64,000 nt of DNA. Source: Halomonas sp. 'Soap Lake #6'. Lineage in GTDB: Bacteria > Pseudomonadota > Gammaproteobacteria > Pseudomonadales > Halomonadaceae. The DNA lies in NCBI RefSeq assembly GCF_003031405.1, contig NZ_CP020469.1:1302001-1366000 (forward strand). The letters are read 5' to 3'. Positions 8,967-18,897 of this stretch are shown here, in pieces. The position numbers were made by a program, and so were the translations under genes. How positions within the stretch are numbered: the stretch's first letter is position 1; each line of letters begins with the position of its first letter. The notes beneath the pieces were generated by a model. The model did not search any database, had not been told where the DNA came from, and worked only from the letters and a program-made list of their open reading frames with translations.

Positions 8967-9698
8967 ATGAGTCAAAACACACGGGAGTCGCTTTCTGCGC
9001 TAATGGATGGCGAAAGCGATGAGCTTGAATTGCGCCGAGTGTTGAAGTCGCTGCCTAACGATGCTGACGCGGCAGAGACATGGAGGCGTTACCACTTAGC
9101 GCGCAGTATGATGCAGCGCGAGCGCGATGTGGACGTGAGTGTTGATCTCTCTGCAGGTATTATGGCGCGTTTGCGTGATGAGCCTGCTCCATCGTTACTT
9201 GACGAGCCAAAAGCCGCCCCTTCTCGAGTAAACAACGTCTCATTTGCGCGAGGCGCAGGTGTCGCAGCAGCTGTATCGTTAATGGTTATCACGGGCGTGC
9301 AGTTCTTTGGTGGTAGTGATTCTGGCGCGATTCAGGGAGCAGGAGATTTAGTAGCAGCGCCCTCGGGTGGTGCTCAGGTGCAGCCTGTTAACTTGGCTGC
9401 TACCCAGTCTGCTGCCATGGCGCCGTCAGATATACCTATGTTTGAGCCAACGCCATTTCGCATTAATGGACAAGGTGGTAATGGCGGGCTAATGAATGTC
9501 AGCGAAGCTGGTTTTTCTGCGCCTTCAGTACCACAAAGTGTCATGGCTCAACCGGGTACTTCTATTGACATAGAGCAAATTCAGTTATTGCGATCCTACC
9601 TAGAGCAGCACGCTCAAGGTGCGGCAAGCGGTAATGCTGATAGCTGGATGCCGCTTATGCGCTCATCATCCGTTATAGAACCACTTGGGCAGCGTTAG
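8967..9698 (+). CDS. rseA: Anti-sigma-E factor RseA / MucA
   Basis: A 243-residue inner-membrane anti-sigma factor. The N-terminus carries the RseA sigma-binding motif (S-L-S-A-L-M-D-G-E, then W-R-R-Y-H-L-A-R), one membrane helix lies at about residues 95-115, and the periplasmic tail is Gln/Pro/Ser-rich. It holds RpoE inactive until cleaved by DegS/RseP-type proteases. The ATG is preceded by GAGG at about 9-nt spacing. Position between rpoE and rseB supports the call. Confidence 0.9.
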   Translation: MSQNTRESLSALMDGESDELELRRVLKSLPNDADAAETWRRYHLARSMMQRERDVDVSVDLSAGIMARLRDEPAPSLLDEPKAAPSRVNNVSFARGAGVAAAVSLMVITGVQFFGGSDSGAIQGAGDLVAAPSGGAQVQPVNLAATQSAAMAPSDIPMFEPTPFRINGQGGNGGLMNVSEAGFSAPSVPQSVMAQPGTSIDIEQIQLLRSYLEQHAQGAASGNADSWMPLMRSSSVIEPLGQR

Positions 9699-9722
9699 AT
9701 GCAGATTGCTAGGTAAGGGTGT

Positions 9723-10706
9723 GTGACGGCTATGAGTGTGTCGGAATGTAAAACCCCTTGGGGGAGAGCGCTTGCACTTAGCTTTTGTGTAGTAAGTGCA
9801 AGCCAGTTCTCACTTCAAGTCGAAGCCAGTAGCAGTGATGCGACCTCCAGTTTTTCAGGCGCATGCTCAGATCTAGTGTCCCAGAATGCCCCTGAAGATG
9901 TTGAACAGTGGCTTGAGCGAAGCATCTATGCAAGCCACTGTTATACCTTCCAGGCAAGAGCCGTTTCGATTGATACGCTGGGTGTGCGTACGTTAGCGCT
10001 GTCTCACCGCATTCACGAAGGTGTTCGCCAGCAGGTGGTTCAGCATCTTGATGGCCCTTCCGTCAGTGTTGAGCGTCGCTCTCAAGCGGGTCAATTGGCT
10101 TGGTTTGAGTCTAGTGCTGATTCATCGCCTTCTAGCCCTGATAAGTGGATAAGCCATGTTGCTCGTTTCTATGATATTGCGCTAGAAGACGAAGCCAGAG
10201 TGGCTGGTCGTCCGGCTGTGCAGCTTAGCTTTGTGCCCCATGATGAACAGCGCTACCACCACGAGTGGTGGATTGATAAAGAGACAGGCCTGTTATTGAA
10301 GCACGTACTAAGCGACCCCCAGGATAGGGTGCTTGAAACGTTTCAAATGACGCAGCTTCAGTCTCCAGAGCCTTATCGGGGTAAAATAAGTGCAGAAATC
10401 CCCTATGCACTGCCTGAGCCCGAGTGGCAGGTGGCGTGGTTGCCGGATGGATTTATCGATCAGCCTATCGAAAGTAGTGATGGCGGCGTTGAACAGCGCT
10501 TTTTTAGCGATGGCTTGGCCTCCGTGAGCATTTTTGCCACTCCTGTTGTACATACTTCTCTTGAGTCTGGTATTCACCAGATTGGCATATCATCGGCTGC
10601 TATTGAGTTTGTAACGGTTGGTGATCAGCGCTGGCAATTGATAGGTATAGGTGAGCTTCCTTCCTCTCAGCTGCTTAGAATCGTGCAGTCTGTCGAGTTC
10701 AAGTGA
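9723..10706 (+). CDS. rseB: Sigma-E negative regulator RseB / MucB
   Basis: A 327-residue periplasmic regulator with an N-terminal signal sequence (hydrophobic about residues 15-35), a LolA-like N-terminal domain (W-L-E-R-S, the Y-x-G-x-F-style strand pattern, W-W-I-D-K-E-T-G-L-L-L-K) and the C-terminal MucB domain. It binds the periplasmic part of RseA and shields it from proteolysis. The start is uncertain: the frame opens at a GTG at 9723, with an in-frame ATG at 9732; neither has an ideally spaced ribosome-binding site. Confidence 0.88.
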   Translation: MTAMSVSECKTPWGRALALSFCVVSASQFSLQVEASSSDATSSFSGACSDLVSQNAPEDVEQWLERSIYASHCYTFQARAVSIDTLGVRTLALSHRIHEGVRQQVVQHLDGPSVSVERRSQAGQLAWFESSADSSPSSPDKWISHVARFYDIALEDEARVAGRPAVQLSFVPHDEQRYHHEWWIDKETGLLLKHVLSDPQDRVLETFQMTQLQSPEPYRGKISAEIPYALPEPEWQVAWLPDGFIDQPIESSDGGVEQRFFSDGLASVSIFATPVVHTSLESGIHQIGISSAAIEFVTVGDQRWQLIGIGELPSSQLLRIVQSVEFK

Positions 10707-10726
10707 GTCTTTTTTGATGGTTGCCC

Positions 10727-11179
10727 ATGGTTGATTACTCCTGCACTTCGTTGCTGCGAACCGGCACTGTTGTTGGGCATGATCCAAGCCAAGGCATCAG
10801 CATTGATGTCTCTGTCTCCGTAGCATGTGAACAGTGCGCTAAAGGGCGTGGTTGTGGGATGGGATTGATAGCCCGTCGCCAACAGCAGTATGTCGTGCTG
10901 AAGCCTGATTGTTCGCCAGAGGATTATCAGCAACGCTACCCTCTGGGTACTTCTGTTGCATTTACCGTTGCACGAGCCGACCTGACTGCTATAGCGCTAC
11001 TGGTTTACACAATGCCGCTGTTATTCGCATTGATACTGTCAGGCGTTGCTGTGTGGCAGGGTGCTTTAGAGTGGCAAAGTGCGGCTATTTTTTTTGGGGC
11101 GTTGATGTGTGGTGTCATTGCCCTTAAATATGGACTGCGAGGGCGTACGGAACACTTTCGCCCGCGGTTGGTCAGTTAG
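10727..11179 (+). CDS. rseC: RseC / MucC family positive regulator
   Basis: A membrane protein of about 150 residues. The N-terminal part has the conserved cysteines C-E-Q-C-A-K-G-R-G-C-G, followed by two membrane helices (about residues 80-100 and 108-126) and a short basic tail. RseC/MucC proteins modulate sigma-E activity and are linked to the Rsx/Rnf redox system in other bacteria. I chose the ATG at 10727 over an in-frame TTG two codons upstream; the ribosome-binding site is weak for both. It is the fourth gene of the sigma-E cluster. Confidence 0.85.
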   Translation: MVDYSCTSLLRTGTVVGHDPSQGISIDVSVSVACEQCAKGRGCGMGLIARRQQQYVVLKPDCSPEDYQQRYPLGTSVAFTVARADLTAIALLVYTMPLLFALILSGVAVWQGALEWQSAAIFFGALMCGVIALKYGLRGRTEHFRPRLVS

Positions 11180-11245
11180 TTATCCCGTAGCTCACGATGA
11201 GTTACATTCCTTTCGTTTGGTGTTTGCTTGACTAGGAGCTGTTGC

Positions 11246-12658
11246 ATGAAGCGCTTGGTTCTTCCCCCTATGCTGTGGCTATGTTTTGTTGCGCTATTTA
11301 CGATGGGCCAAAATGCCTATGCGCAAAGCCTGCCGGACTTCACCGAGCTGGTTGAGGGTGCTGCCCCTGGTGTTGTCAATATTTCCACTAGTCGAACAGT
11401 CCAGCGCAGTAGCGGCCCCAGTGCTCATGGGTTCGGCGGTCAGGAAATACCGGAAATATTTCGCCACTTTTTTGGTGATAGCTTCCCCATGCCGCCGGGA
11501 GGGGGGCAAGGTCGTAGTCAGGAGCGCCAATCGCTCGGGTCTGGTTTTGTGATTAGTGCTGATGGTTATGTACTTACCAATGCGCATGTAGTGCAAGATG
11601 CTGATGAAATACTGGTACGCCTAAATGATCGTCGTGAGCTGCCTGCCGAACTGATAGGCAGTGACGCCCAGACGGATGTTGCGTTACTTAAAATTGAAGC
11701 CAATAACTTACCGGTCCTGAATTTAGGCAACTCAGATGAGCTTAAAGTGGGTGAGTGGGTTGCTGCAATTGGGTCCCCTTTTGGTTTCGATCATTCAGTG
11801 ACAGCCGGTATTGTTAGTGCCATTAACCGTACGCTTCCGCGTGATGCTTACGTACCCTTTATTCAGACCGATGTAGCCATTAATCCAGGTAACTCAGGCG
11901 GCCCACTGTTTAATCTTCAGGGTGAAGTGGTTGGTATCAATTCACAAATATTTACCCGCAGTGGCGGCTTTATGGGGCTTTCCTTTGCTATCCCCATTAA
12001 TGTGGCGATGGATGTAGCTGACCAGCTGAGAGAAGATGGTCAAGTTAGCCGTGGGTGGCTGGGGGTGATGATTCAGCCGGTTTCTCGTGACCTTGCAGAG
12101 TCCTTTGGTATGGATGAAGCTATCGGTGCGTTGATCGCAGATCTTGATCCCGAAGGGCCTGCTGCCCAGGGTGGCCTGCAGGCGGGTGATGTTATTATAG
12201 AAGTGAATGGTGACGAGGTTGATCGCTCCAGCACTTTGCCGCGCTTGATTGGGCGTGTCGCGCCAGGTAGCGAAGTAGAGCTGACCTTAATGCGCGACGG
12301 TGAGCAAGTGACTGAAATGGTTGAGCTTGGTAGCTGGCCAGATGCCGAAGGAGTGCAAAGCGCTTCAGGTAGTAACAACCAGACACGCCTTGGTGTGGCA
12401 GTGGCAGAAATTGATGAGGCCACTCAGGAACGTTTAAATATTAGTGGTGGTGTCGAAGTTCGCCAGGTAGAGCCTGATAGTGTCGCGTCTCAGGCTGGCC
12501 TGCGTCCAGGGGATGTGCTTGTGAGTATTGACCATCGCAGTGTATCTTCTGCCGATGAGCTGCTGCGCATCGTTGAGGGACTGCCCAATGACCGTGCCAT
12601 TCCGCTCCGTTTATACCGCGATGGTCGCTCGTTATTTGTGGCCCTTCGCTTAGAGTAA
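11246..12658 (+). CDS. mucD: Periplasmic serine protease MucD / DegQ (HtrA family)
   Basis: A 470-residue HtrA protease that degrades misfolded envelope proteins. It begins with a signal peptide ending A-Y-A-Q-S, then a trypsin-like domain with His in T-N-A-H-V-V, Asp in D-A-Q-T-D-V-A-L-L-K and Ser in G-N-S-G-G-P-L-F, then two PDZ domains. The ATG at 11246 has AGGAG at 7-nt spacing and precedes the signal peptide, so an in-frame TTG six codons upstream is rejected. It closes the sigma-E cluster and is followed by a hairpin terminator. Confidence 0.95.
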   Translation: MKRLVLPPMLWLCFVALFTMGQNAYAQSLPDFTELVEGAAPGVVNISTSRTVQRSSGPSAHGFGGQEIPEIFRHFFGDSFPMPPGGGQGRSQERQSLGSGFVISADGYVLTNAHVVQDADEILVRLNDRRELPAELIGSDAQTDVALLKIEANNLPVLNLGNSDELKVGEWVAAIGSPFGFDHSVTAGIVSAINRTLPRDAYVPFIQTDVAINPGNSGGPLFNLQGEVVGINSQIFTRSGGFMGLSFAIPINVAMDVADQLREDGQVSRGWLGVMIQPVSRDLAESFGMDEAIGALIADLDPEGPAAQGGLQAGDVIIEVNGDEVDRSSTLPRLIGRVAPGSEVELTLMRDGEQVTEMVELGSWPDAEGVQSASGSNNQTRLGVAVAEIDEATQERLNISGGVEVRQVEPDSVASQAGLRPGDVLVSIDHRSVSSADELLRIVEGLPNDRAIPLRLYRDGRSLFVALRLE

Positions 12659-12676
12659 GCAATTTAATACCTTTCC

Positions 12677-12699
12677 AGTCCGGCGCTTCTCGCCGGACT
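12677..12699 (+). terminator. Hairpin terminator after mucD
   Basis: Perfect 9-bp arms AGTCCGGCG / CGCCGGACT enclose a 5-nt loop 18 bp after the mucD stop. The downstream GCTGTTCCT is only moderately U-rich. Confidence 0.55.
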
Positions 12700-12740
12700 G
12701 CTGTTCCTATCCCGCGCATATCGCTACAATGGCGCCTATC

Positions 12741-12772
12741 TTTTGACGAACTTCTATTTTGACGAACTTAGA
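12741..12772 (+). repeat. 16-bp tandem duplication upstream of lepA
   Basis: Two adjacent 16-bp copies beginning TTTTGACGAACTT differ only near their 3' ends. They lie in the gap between mucD and lepA and resemble the short tandem repeats found in several other gaps of this window. Confidence 0.75.
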
Positions 12773-12856
12773 CAATGCTGTGGTGCGGCACTCTTCTGGC
12801 TCAGGGCCTAGTGCTACCAACCACTGCTTGCGCACCAATAAGGCAGAAAATATTCG

Positions 12857-14674
12857 ATGTCTCATGACGTATCCGGCGGAAAGCTCAAGCATATACGCAA
12901 TTTTTCTATTATTGCCCACATTGACCACGGTAAATCGACGCTCTCTGATCGTTTGATTCAAACCTGTGGTGGCTTGACCTCGCGCGAGCTAAAGGAGCAG
13001 GTGCTCGACTCCATGGATATTGAGCGCGAGCGTGGCATCACTATCAAAGCTCAGTCGGTAACTCTTGACTACACCGCACAAGATGGCGAGGTGTACCAGC
13101 TCAACTTCATCGACACCCCTGGCCATGTGGACTTCTCTTACGAGGTATCCCGCTCACTTTATGCCTGTGAGGGTGCGTTGTTGGTTGTCGATGCCGCCCA
13201 GGGGGTCGAGGCTCAATCCGTCGCCAACTGCTACACCGCTATTGAGCAGGGCCTAGAAGTACTGCCAGTATTGAATAAAATCGATTTACCCCAGGCAGAC
13301 CCTGATCGGGTTGCTCAGGAGGTCGAAGAAATTATTGGCCTGGACGCCACTGATGCTTGCCAGGTGTCGGCGAAAAGTGGGATTGGAATAGATGCCCTGC
13401 TGGAACGGCTGGTGCGTGATATTCCGCCTCCCAAAGGGGATCCTGATGCACCGTTGCAGGCGTTGATTATCGACTCCTGGTTCGATAACTACCTGGGCGT
13501 TGTCTCGCTGGTGCGGTTGTTTGACGGTACCCTGCGCAAAGGCGAAAAAATCCGTATTAAGTCAACGGGCAGAGATTGGAGTGCGACTGAAGTGGGGATT
13601 TTTACGCCGCTGCGTAAAGAGACCAATATTCTGCGTGCAGGGGAAGTGGGGTTTATCGTCGCGGGTATTAAAGAGATTCATGGTGCGCCAGTGGGCGATA
13701 CCATCACCCACACCAAAACGCCAGATGTACCACGCCTGCCAGGCTTCCAAAAAGTGAAGCCTCAGGTATATGCGGGTATGTTCCCCGTTAGTGCCGATGA
13801 TTATGAAGACTTTCGCGATGCGCTTGAAAAGCTGGCACTGAACGATGCCTCCCTAGAGTATGAGCCAGAAAACTCTGATGCCCTTGGCTTTGGTTTCCGG
13901 GTCGGTTTTCTTGGCACCCTGCACATGGAAATCATACAAGAGCGCCTTGAGCGCGAGTATGATCTCGACCTGCTCACCACCGCGCCAACCGTAGTTTATG
14001 AACTTGCCATGAAAAATGGCGATGTGAAGTACGTTTCCAACCCCTCCAAACTGCCGGATATGGCCGATGTGGACGAGATGCGTGAGCCTATCGTCCGCGC
14101 GAGTATCCTGGTGCCTCAGGAGTACGTGGGTAACGTTATCGCTGAGTGCGAGCAGCGCCGTGGCACGCAGTTGGATATGCAGTTCCTGGGTAATCAAATC
14201 CAACTGACTTACGAACTGCCTATGTCGGAAGTAGTGATGGATTTCTTCGATCGCTTAAAGTCTATCTCTCGGGGATATGCGTCTCTGGAGTATAACTTCG
14301 AGCGCTTTGAGGCGGCTAAATTGGTTCGCCTGGATGTGCTAATTAACGGTGATAAGGTCGATGCGCTGGCAGTCATCATTCACCGTGATCATGCACATAA
14401 CCGCGGCCGTCTGTTGGTTGAAAAGATGAAAGAGCTGATTCCGCGTCAGATGTTTGATGTAGCCATCCAGGCGGCAATTGGTGGCCAGGTAGTAGCACGC
14501 TCAACAGTGAAAGCGCTTCGCAAAAATGTTACCGCCAAATGTTATGGCGGCGATGTGAGCCGTAAAAAGAAACTGCTTGAGAAACAGAAAGCCGGTAAGA
14601 AACGGATGAAGCAGGTGGGGCGTGTTGAAATCCCCCAGGATGCCTTCCTTGCTGTGCTCAAGGTTAACGACTAG
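12857..14674 (+). CDS. lepA: Elongation factor 4 (LepA)
   Basis: A 605-residue ribosome-associated GTPase that acts on stalled or mistranslocated ribosomes and in initiation. Motifs are G1 [10 protein letters not shown]2 with R-E-R-G-I-T-I-K, G3 D-T-P-G-H-V-D-F, G4 N-K-I-D and the LepA-specific C-terminus with H-R-D-H-A and [18 protein letters not shown]. Length matches the family (about 600). lepB starts 15 bp downstream, as in E. coli. Confidence 0.97.
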   Translation: MSHDVSGGKLKHIRNFSIIAHIDHGKSTLSDRLIQTCGGLTSRELKEQVLDSMDIERERGITIKAQSVTLDYTAQDGEVYQLNFIDTPGHVDFSYEVSRSLYACEGALLVVDAAQGVEAQSVANCYTAIEQGLEVLPVLNKIDLPQADPDRVAQEVEEIIGLDATDACQVSAKSGIGIDALLERLVRDIPPPKGDPDAPLQALIIDSWFDNYLGVVSLVRLFDGTLRKGEKIRIKSTGRDWSATEVGIFTPLRKETNILRAGEVGFIVAGIKEIHGAPVGDTITHTKTPDVPRLPGFQKVKPQVYAGMFPVSADDYEDFRDALEKLALNDASLEYEPENSDALGFGFRVGFLGTLHMEIIQERLEREYDLDLLTTAPTVVYELAMKNGDVKYVSNPSKLPDMADVDEMREPIVRASILVPQEYVGNVIAECEQRRGTQLDMQFLGNQIQLTYELPMSEVVMDFFDRLKSISRGYASLEYNFERFEAAKLVRLDVLINGDKVDALAVIIHRDHAHNRGRLLVEKMKELIPRQMFDVAIQAAIGGQVVARSTVKALRKNVTAKCYGGDVSRKKKLLEKQKAGKKRMKQVGRVEIPQDAFLAVLKVND

Positions 14675-14689
14675 GGATACTCACCCCCC

Positions 14690-15493
14690 ATGGACTTTTC
14701 ATTATTACTGGTACTTGCTGTTGCTCTTTCTGGGGTCATCTATTTACTGGATGTGCTTTGGCTTCGCCCTAAACGACGTGAAAGAGTCGCCACTGCTGAA
14801 GCGGCAACCGCTGAAGGCTTGGATGCATCCACACGAGAAAGACTGCTAAAAGAGCCATGGCCAGTCGACTACTCGCGCTCGTTTTTCCCCGTGCTGCTTG
14901 TGGTATTGGTTGTTCGCAGTTTTATCATTGAGCCGTTTCAGATCCCCTCTGGCTCTATGAAGCCGACTCTTGAAGTGGGTGATTTTATTCTTGTGAATAA
15001 ATTCGCTTACGGATTGAGGTTGCCCGTGGTGCATAATCGCTTCCTTGAAGTGGATGACCCTGAGCGAGGCGACGTCATGGTATTTCGCTTTCCGGATGAG
15101 CCTTCGGTCAACTTCATCAAGCGGGTAGTGGGGCTACCTGGTGATCGGGTGCGTTATGAAGGAAAGCAGCTATATATTAACGGTGAGCCGGTTGCTAAAA
15201 CGTTAATTGAGGAGCGTCCTGAGCTCTCTCCTCAGCAGCTATTGTTAGAAGAGCGCCTAGGTAGTGTTAGCCACTATATTTACAACAACCCCCGCGAGCC
15301 TGGCCCGCAAATGCGCGAAATTGTGGTGCCAGAAGGCCACTACTTCACGATGGGAGACAATCGCGACCACTCCAACGACAGTCGCTTCTGGGGCTTTGTA
15401 CCAGAAGAAAACATTGTTGGACGTGCCTTTGCGGTATGGATGCACTGGGATGGCGGGTTACCCAGCTTTACCAGCGTACGTCGTATTGAATAA
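14690..15493 (+). CDS. lepB: Signal peptidase I
   Basis: A 267-residue membrane peptidase that removes signal peptides from exported proteins. Two N-terminal membrane helices (about residues 2-22 and 62-82) precede the periplasmic catalytic domain with Ser in P-S-G-S-M-K-P-T-L and the general-base Lys in F-I-K-R-V-V-G-L-P-G-D, plus the G-D-N-R-D-H-S-N-D-S-R signature. It is 15 bp after lepA and upstream of rnc-era-recO. Confidence 0.96.
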   Translation: MDFSLLLVLAVALSGVIYLLDVLWLRPKRRERVATAEAATAEGLDASTRERLLKEPWPVDYSRSFFPVLLVVLVVRSFIIEPFQIPSGSMKPTLEVGDFILVNKFAYGLRLPVVHNRFLEVDDPERGDVMVFRFPDEPSVNFIKRVVGLPGDRVRYEGKQLYINGEPVAKTLIEERPELSPQQLLLEERLGSVSHYIYNNPREPGPQMREIVVPEGHYFTMGDNRDHSNDSRFWGFVPEENIVGRAFAVWMHWDGGLPSFTSVRRIE

Positions 15494-15550
15494 AGTTATT
15501 AATATTCGAAGCTATTTGTATTTGTGATTACTTATACTTAGGCTGTTTGT

Positions 15551-15619
15551 GTTAAAACCGGTTATGTTAAAAACCGATTATTTTGAAAACCAATGTTTTT
15601 GAAAACCGATAGTGTGGTT
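15551..15619 (+). repeat. Degenerate tandem repeat between lepB and rnc
   Basis: Four units of about 15-19 bp built round the core G(T/A)(T)AAAACCG(A/G)T occupy most of the 158-bp gap. The copies are imperfect and vary in length. No gene or clear terminator is seen. Confidence 0.65.
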
Positions 15620-15651
15620 ATCTTAGTTAACGTCAATGACGTAGGAGCGCT

Positions 15652-16344
15652 GTGAGTAATTCCTTAACCGCTTTTTGCCGACGAATCGGCCATACCTTTG
15701 GCGACGATTCGCTTTTGGAACTGGCTATGACCCACCGTAGTTACGGTGGTCGTAACAATGAGCGCCTGGAATTTCTAGGCGACTCTATTGTCAATTTTGT
15801 CATTGCTGAAGCGCTGTTCCACCGGTTTCCCCAGGCGAGAGAGGGGCAACTGTCCCGTTTACGAGCCCGTTTGGTGAAGGGGCAAACACTAGCGGAGCTG
15901 GCACGTGAGATGTCGTTTGGCGAGTGTCTGCGGCTAGGCTCAGGTGAAATGAAAAGCGGTGGGCATCGCCGAGAGTCGATTTTGGCAGATGCTGTTGAGG
16001 CCGTCATTGGGGCAATTTATCTCGATGCTGGCATGGATGCAGTACGTGAGCGTGTGCTGGCTTGGTACGCTGAACGACTTGAGAGTATTTCGTTGCAAGA
16101 TACCCAGAAAGACCCGAAAACACGCTTACAAGAATTTTTGCAGTCGCGCCAATCGGCGTTACCGCGCTATGAAGTGGTCTCAGTAAAGGGGGAGGCGCAT
16201 GCCCAGACCTTTACCGTGGAGTGCTACATTGATCTATTAAGCGAGCATACCACTGGTAAGGGTCCTAGCCGTCGCCATGCTGAACAGCAGGCAGCTGAAG
16301 AAGCTCTTTCCTACCTTGAAAAACATCCTGGAGACAAATCATGA
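15652..16344 (+). CDS. rnc: Ribonuclease III
   Basis: A 230-residue double-strand RNA endonuclease that processes rRNA precursors and structured mRNAs. The catalytic domain shows the [10 protein letters not shown] signature and [13 protein letters not shown]; a double-stranded RNA-binding domain follows (about 155-225). The start codon is GTG, preceded by TAGGAGCGCT. Its stop overlaps the era ATG by four bases (ATGA), so the two are translationally coupled. Confidence 0.97.
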   Translation: MSNSLTAFCRRIGHTFGDDSLLELAMTHRSYGGRNNERLEFLGDSIVNFVIAEALFHRFPQAREGQLSRLRARLVKGQTLAELAREMSFGECLRLGSGEMKSGGHRRESILADAVEAVIGAIYLDAGMDAVRERVLAWYAERLESISLQDTQKDPKTRLQEFLQSRQSALPRYEVVSVKGEAHAQTFTVECYIDLLSEHTTGKGPSRRHAEQQAAEEALSYLEKHPGDKS

Positions 16345-17240
16345 GCCAAACCTGCGGATTCGTGGCCATCGTTGGTCGGCCTAACGTAGGCAAATCAACC
16401 CTCATGAATCGAATTCTAGGGCAGAAAATCTCTATCACCTCCCGGCGGCCGCAAACCACGCGCCATCAGGTGATGGGGATTAAGACGGTTGATGAGACCC
16501 AGTTTATTTATGTTGATACGCCGGGCATGCATATCATGTCCAAAGATCGTAATAAGGCTATTAACCGCTTTATGAACCAGGCCGCCACCCAGGCGTTGCG
16601 GGATGTCGACTGCGTTGTATTCATTATCGATCGTACTCGCTGGACCGAGGAAGACCAAGCGGTCTTGAAACGCCTGGAACATGTGAAAGCGCCGGTTATT
16701 TTGGCAGTTAATAAAGTGGATCGCCTCAACGATAAAAGTGATCTCTTGCCCTGGCTGGCTGAGGTAGGCGCTCGCCGTGAGTTCGCGGCCGTAGTGCCGA
16801 TTTCTGCTAAGCACGGCACTCAAGTGGATACACTCGAAGAAGAAGTCGCCAAGCACCTGCCGGAAAGTATCCACTTTTTCCCAGAAGACCAAATCACCGA
16901 CAAGAGCTTGCGCTTTATGGCGGCCGAGCTGGTGCGTGAAAAAGTGATGCGCCAGTTGGGGGATGAGTTGCCGTATCAAATGACCGTGGAAATTGAAGAG
17001 TTTCGCGAGACTGAGCGGGTGACCCACATTAGCGCACTGATTCTCGTTGAGCGTCAGGGGCAGAAAGTGATCCTGATTGGTGAAAATGGCGACCGAATCA
17101 AGAGTATTGGCCGTGAGGCGCGTTTAGATATGGAGCGGGCACTGGGCACGAAAGTAATGCTTAATCTGTGGGTGAAAGTAAAGCGTGGCTGGTCGGATGA
17201 TGAGCGGGCACTGAAAAGTTTGGGCTACGATCTCGATTGA
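16341..17240 (+). CDS. era: GTPase Era
   Basis: A 299-residue GTPase required for 30S ribosome assembly. GTP-binding motifs are [13 protein letters not shown] and N-K-V-D; the C-terminal KH domain includes the [12 protein letters not shown] loop. It overlaps rnc upstream and runs into recO downstream, the conserved rnc-era-recO operon. Confidence 0.97.
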   Translation: MSQTCGFVAIVGRPNVGKSTLMNRILGQKISITSRRPQTTRHQVMGIKTVDETQFIYVDTPGMHIMSKDRNKAINRFMNQAATQALRDVDCVVFIIDRTRWTEEDQAVLKRLEHVKAPVILAVNKVDRLNDKSDLLPWLAEVGARREFAAVVPISAKHGTQVDTLEEEVAKHLPESIHFFPEDQITDKSLRFMAAELVREKVMRQLGDELPYQMTVEIEEFRETERVTHISALILVERQGQKVILIGENGDRIKSIGREARLDMERALGTKVMLNLWVKVKRGWSDDERALKSLGYDLD

Positions 17241-17248
17241 GCACTGCG

Positions 17249-17941
17249 ATGTCGGCAGAGCCTGCATTTTTATTGCATCGTAGGCCTTACCGTGAGGCCA
17301 GTGCGCTGGTGGATCTATTAACACTCCATCACGGACGTATACGAGCGGTTGCGCACGGTGGCCAACGGCCTGGTTCCAAATCTCGTCAGCGGTTGCAGCC
17401 GTTCACCCCGCTATTTGTATCTTGGCGGGGTGAGCGAGAGCTTAAGCGGCTAACCCTAATGGAGTCTCGGGGGCAAACAGCGCTATTGGCAGGAGAGGGG
17501 CTGCTTTGTGGTCTTTACGCCAATGAGATCACCACTCGACTATTACCCCTTGAACTTGCTGCCCAAGATGTTTTTGCGTTTTACAGCGCGTTACTTGAGG
17601 CGCTGCCAATACCTGCTGAGCGTGGTTTGGCGCTACGGCGCTTTGAGTGGGCGCTTTTGGAAGTATTAGAAGCTACTCCACGCTTTTGCACTCCAGAAGG
17701 TAGACCTTTAGATCCTCAAGCACGCTACCGCTTCGATGCGACAAGCCGCGCCTTTCTACCCTCTGAGCAAGGGATTGAAGGACGCACGTTACGCTATATT
17801 GAGCAGGGCGACTGGGAGTCTGTGAGCTTGGCAAACGCGCTTAAAGGCGTCATGCGTGCATCGCTTGCGCCTCATTTAGGAACAACGGCGCTGCGTTCCC
17901 GAGAGCTAATGCTCGACTTGGCGCGTCGTCGACAGCGTTAA
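17249..17941 (+). CDS. recO: DNA repair protein RecO
   Basis: A 230-residue protein that loads RecA on SSB-coated gaps with RecR. The N-terminal OB-fold region reads F-L-L-H-R-R-P-Y-R-E-A-S-A-L-V-D-L, followed by the conserved G-G-Q-R-P-G-S-K and a helical C-terminal domain. An in-frame TTG at 17237 overlaps the era stop, but the ATG at 17249 gives the normal family start and has GAG upstream. The zinc cysteines of some RecO proteins are not present. Confidence 0.9.
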   Translation: MSAEPAFLLHRRPYREASALVDLLTLHHGRIRAVAHGGQRPGSKSRQRLQPFTPLFVSWRGERELKRLTLMESRGQTALLAGEGLLCGLYANEITTRLLPLELAAQDVFAFYSALLEALPIPAERGLALRRFEWALLEVLEATPRFCTPEGRPLDPQARYRFDATSRAFLPSEQGIEGRTLRYIEQGDWESVSLANALKGVMRASLAPHLGTTALRSRELMLDLARRRQR

Positions 17942-17958
17942 GCAGTACGTTTTTAGGC

Positions 17959-18023
17959 AGTACTCCTGGTTAGTACTCCTAGTTAGTACTCCTAGTTAGT
18001 GCTCTTAGGTAATACTCTTAACA
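17959..18023 (+). repeat. 13-bp tandem repeat between recO and pdxJ
   Basis: Five consecutive 13-bp units of the form AGTACTCCTAGTT run from 17959 to 18023; two central copies are nearly identical and the last two are degenerate. The array fills the gap between recO and the pdxJ ribosome-binding site. Confidence 0.85.
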
Positions 18024-18055
18024 GTTACTCTGCTGTTCATTATTGGAGACACGTT

Positions 18056-18874
18056 ATGCATCCCCCGCGAATTTTATTAGGCGTTAACATTGATCACATT
18101 GCGACGTTACGCCAAGCGCGCGGCACTCGCTACCCAGACCCTGTTCAAGCGGCATTATTAGCCGAAGAGGCTGGGGCTGACGGTATCACGGTGCATTTAC
18201 GTGAAGATCGTCGCCATATTCAGCCTAGGGATGTTCGTTTATTGGCCGAAGTGCTCAATACGCGAATGAACTTAGAGATGGCAGTGACCGAAGAGATGCT
18301 GGCGCTGGCCGAAGAAGTGCGCCCAGCGCATGTGTGCTTAGTACCAGAAAAGCGTGAAGAGCTGACTACCGAAGGTGGTTTGGACGTGGTGGGTGGCTTT
18401 GACCAAATTGCCAGCGCTTGTCAGCGACTTAATGCAATAGGTTGCGATGTTTCGCTATTTGTTGACCCAGATGAAGTTCAGGTCGACGCCGCGAAGCGAG
18501 CAGGGGCGCCGACTATCGAACTGCACACAGGTGCCTACGCCGAAGCGAAGCCTGGCAGTGAGGAAGCCAACGCAGAATATAACCGTTTGAGCGCGGCTGC
18601 CGTGCAGGCGGTTTCTTTAGGCTTAGTGGTTAATGCAGGACATGGTTTGCATTATCACAACGTAGAAGCCATTGCTGCACTACCCGGTGTTAACGAGCTG
18701 AACATTGGTCATGCCATTATTGCTAGAGCGCTATTTGTGGGGCTAAAAGAGGCCGTGCAAGAGATGAAAAGACTGATCATTGCAGGCCAGGAGGCAGGCT
18801 TGATGGCGGCGTTAGATGCCCATGAACACGAGCATGGAGATGAGCACCAACACAATGGCTGTTGTGGGCATTAG
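18056..18874 (+). CDS. pdxJ: Pyridoxine 5'-phosphate synthase with His/Cys-rich tail
   Basis: A 272-residue TIM-barrel enzyme that makes pyridoxine 5'-phosphate from 1-deoxyxylulose 5-phosphate and 3-amino-1-hydroxyacetone phosphate. Conserved parts include [31 protein letters not shown] and [11 protein letters not shown]. The ATG at 18056 has GGAG upstream and matches the family start; an upstream in-frame GTG lies inside the tandem repeat. The last 17 or so residues are rich in His, Asp/Glu and Cys, unlike standard PdxJ, and could bind metal. Confidence 0.95.
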   Translation: MHPPRILLGVNIDHIATLRQARGTRYPDPVQAALLAEEAGADGITVHLREDRRHIQPRDVRLLAEVLNTRMNLEMAVTEEMLALAEEVRPAHVCLVPEKREELTTEGGLDVVGGFDQIASACQRLNAIGCDVSLFVDPDEVQVDAAKRAGAPTIELHTGAYAEAKPGSEEANAEYNRLSAAAVQAVSLGLVVNAGHGLHYHNVEAIAALPGVNELNIGHAIIARALFVGLKEAVQEMKRLIIAGQEAGLMAALDAHEHEHGDEHQHNGCCGH

Positions 18875-18897
18875 TCGATGACCGTGAGTGTTAAGCG

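Noticed and set aside
16416..17027. 203-codon open frame antisense to era
   Set aside because: It lies entirely opposite a well-conserved gene, has no recognisable domain and no ribosome-binding site; similar long antisense frames occur opposite rhlB, relA and ppc as a by-product of codon use.
17959..18023. CRISPR-like array
   Set aside because: Units are 13 bp, directly adjacent, without spacers and without cas genes; it is a simple tandem repeat.
17999..18055. N-terminal extension of PdxJ from a GTG at 17999
   Set aside because: The extension is encoded by the tandem repeat, is not like PdxJ and lacks a ribosome-binding site; the ATG at 18056 has GGAG and the conserved N-terminus.
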